This document shows, piece by piece, positions 6,011 through 6,077 of a stretch of DNA of 6,077 bases. The DNA comes from Oscillospiraceae bacterium. Lineage in GTDB: Bacteria; Bacillota; Clostridia; UBA1381. Positions within the stretch are counted from its first letter, which is position 1; every line of letters starts with the position of its first letter. The DNA lies in contig JAJBTG010000281.1 in NCBI GenBank assembly GCA_020860985.1, positions 1-6,077 of the forward strand. The letters are read 5' to 3'. Made by a program: the position numbers and the translations under genes. The notes below the pieces were generated by a model. It did no database searches and was not told the origin of the DNA. It saw only the letters and a list, made by a program, of their open reading frames with translations.

Positions 6011-6077
6011 TTGTTTACCACATACGCCTTAACAATTTTATCCGGTAACGCTCTTAGCTGCTTCACAGGCGTATCCG
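5998..6077 (-). CDS. Possible 3' end of an upstream gene (25 codons, partial)
   Basis: One minus-strand frame stays open from the window edge to a TAA at 5998-6000 and reads DTPVKQLRALPDKIVKAYV followed by VNNVIA. The composition is protein-like and the other two minus frames close early. The stop lies 33 bases before the pckG ATG, which would fit an upstream operon partner. However, 25 open codons occur often by chance, I recognise no family, and the same bases could equally be the pckG promoter region (a TAAAAT lies at 6035-6040, without a good -35). Confidence 0.4.
   Translation of the reverse strand, partial: DTPVKQLRALPDKIVKAYVVNNVIA

Overview
The window looks like a stretch of ordinary chromosome from a clostridial (Firmicutes/Bacillota) bacterium. 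The evidence is strong GGAGG-type ribosome binding sites before every gene, a flippase of the SpoVB/YtgP type, a class II (Bacillus-like) EPSP synthase, and a GTP-type PEP carboxykinase of the kind known from some Clostridia. This assignment is an inference from protein character; no marker RNA is present.

Layout: a SpoVB-like lipid-linked oligosaccharide flippase (minus strand, 32-1300) starts at a TTG codon and ends early, a few residues after a well-conserved stretch. It diverges from aroA (plus, 1390-2661) across an 89-base gap that carries a good extended -10 promoter for aroA. aroA converges on a two-gene minus-strand unit. That unit is a COG1768-like metallophosphoesterase (3360-4058) followed by a YfcE-type phosphodiesterase (2796-3311), driven by a recognisable promoter at 4092-4120. 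An 18-bp-arm hairpin at 2726-2765 separates the convergent genes. Further right, pckG (minus, 4183-5964) has its own perfect Rho-independent terminator at 4143-4176. The last 80 bases may hold the 3' end of another minus-strand gene.

The genes do not form one pathway. They cover envelope precursor export (flippase), aromatic amino acid and chorismate synthesis (aroA), two metal-dependent phosphoesterases of uncertain physiological substrate, and interconversion of oxaloacetate and PEP (pckG). PEP links pckG and aroA metabolically, since EPSP synthase consumes PEP, but nothing shows that they are co-regulated.

I see no mobile element gene, CRISPR array, tRNA, rRNA or convincing riboswitch, and no clear sign of a novel system. 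The points most worth a second look are the lost C-terminus of the flippase beside the window edge, a proline where YfcE relatives carry a probable metal-binding histidine, the long hairpin between the convergent genes, and the palindrome and possible gene end upstream of pckG. For three genes the longest open frame begins at a TTG whose extension overlaps the ribosome binding site; I moved those starts to the downstream ATG.
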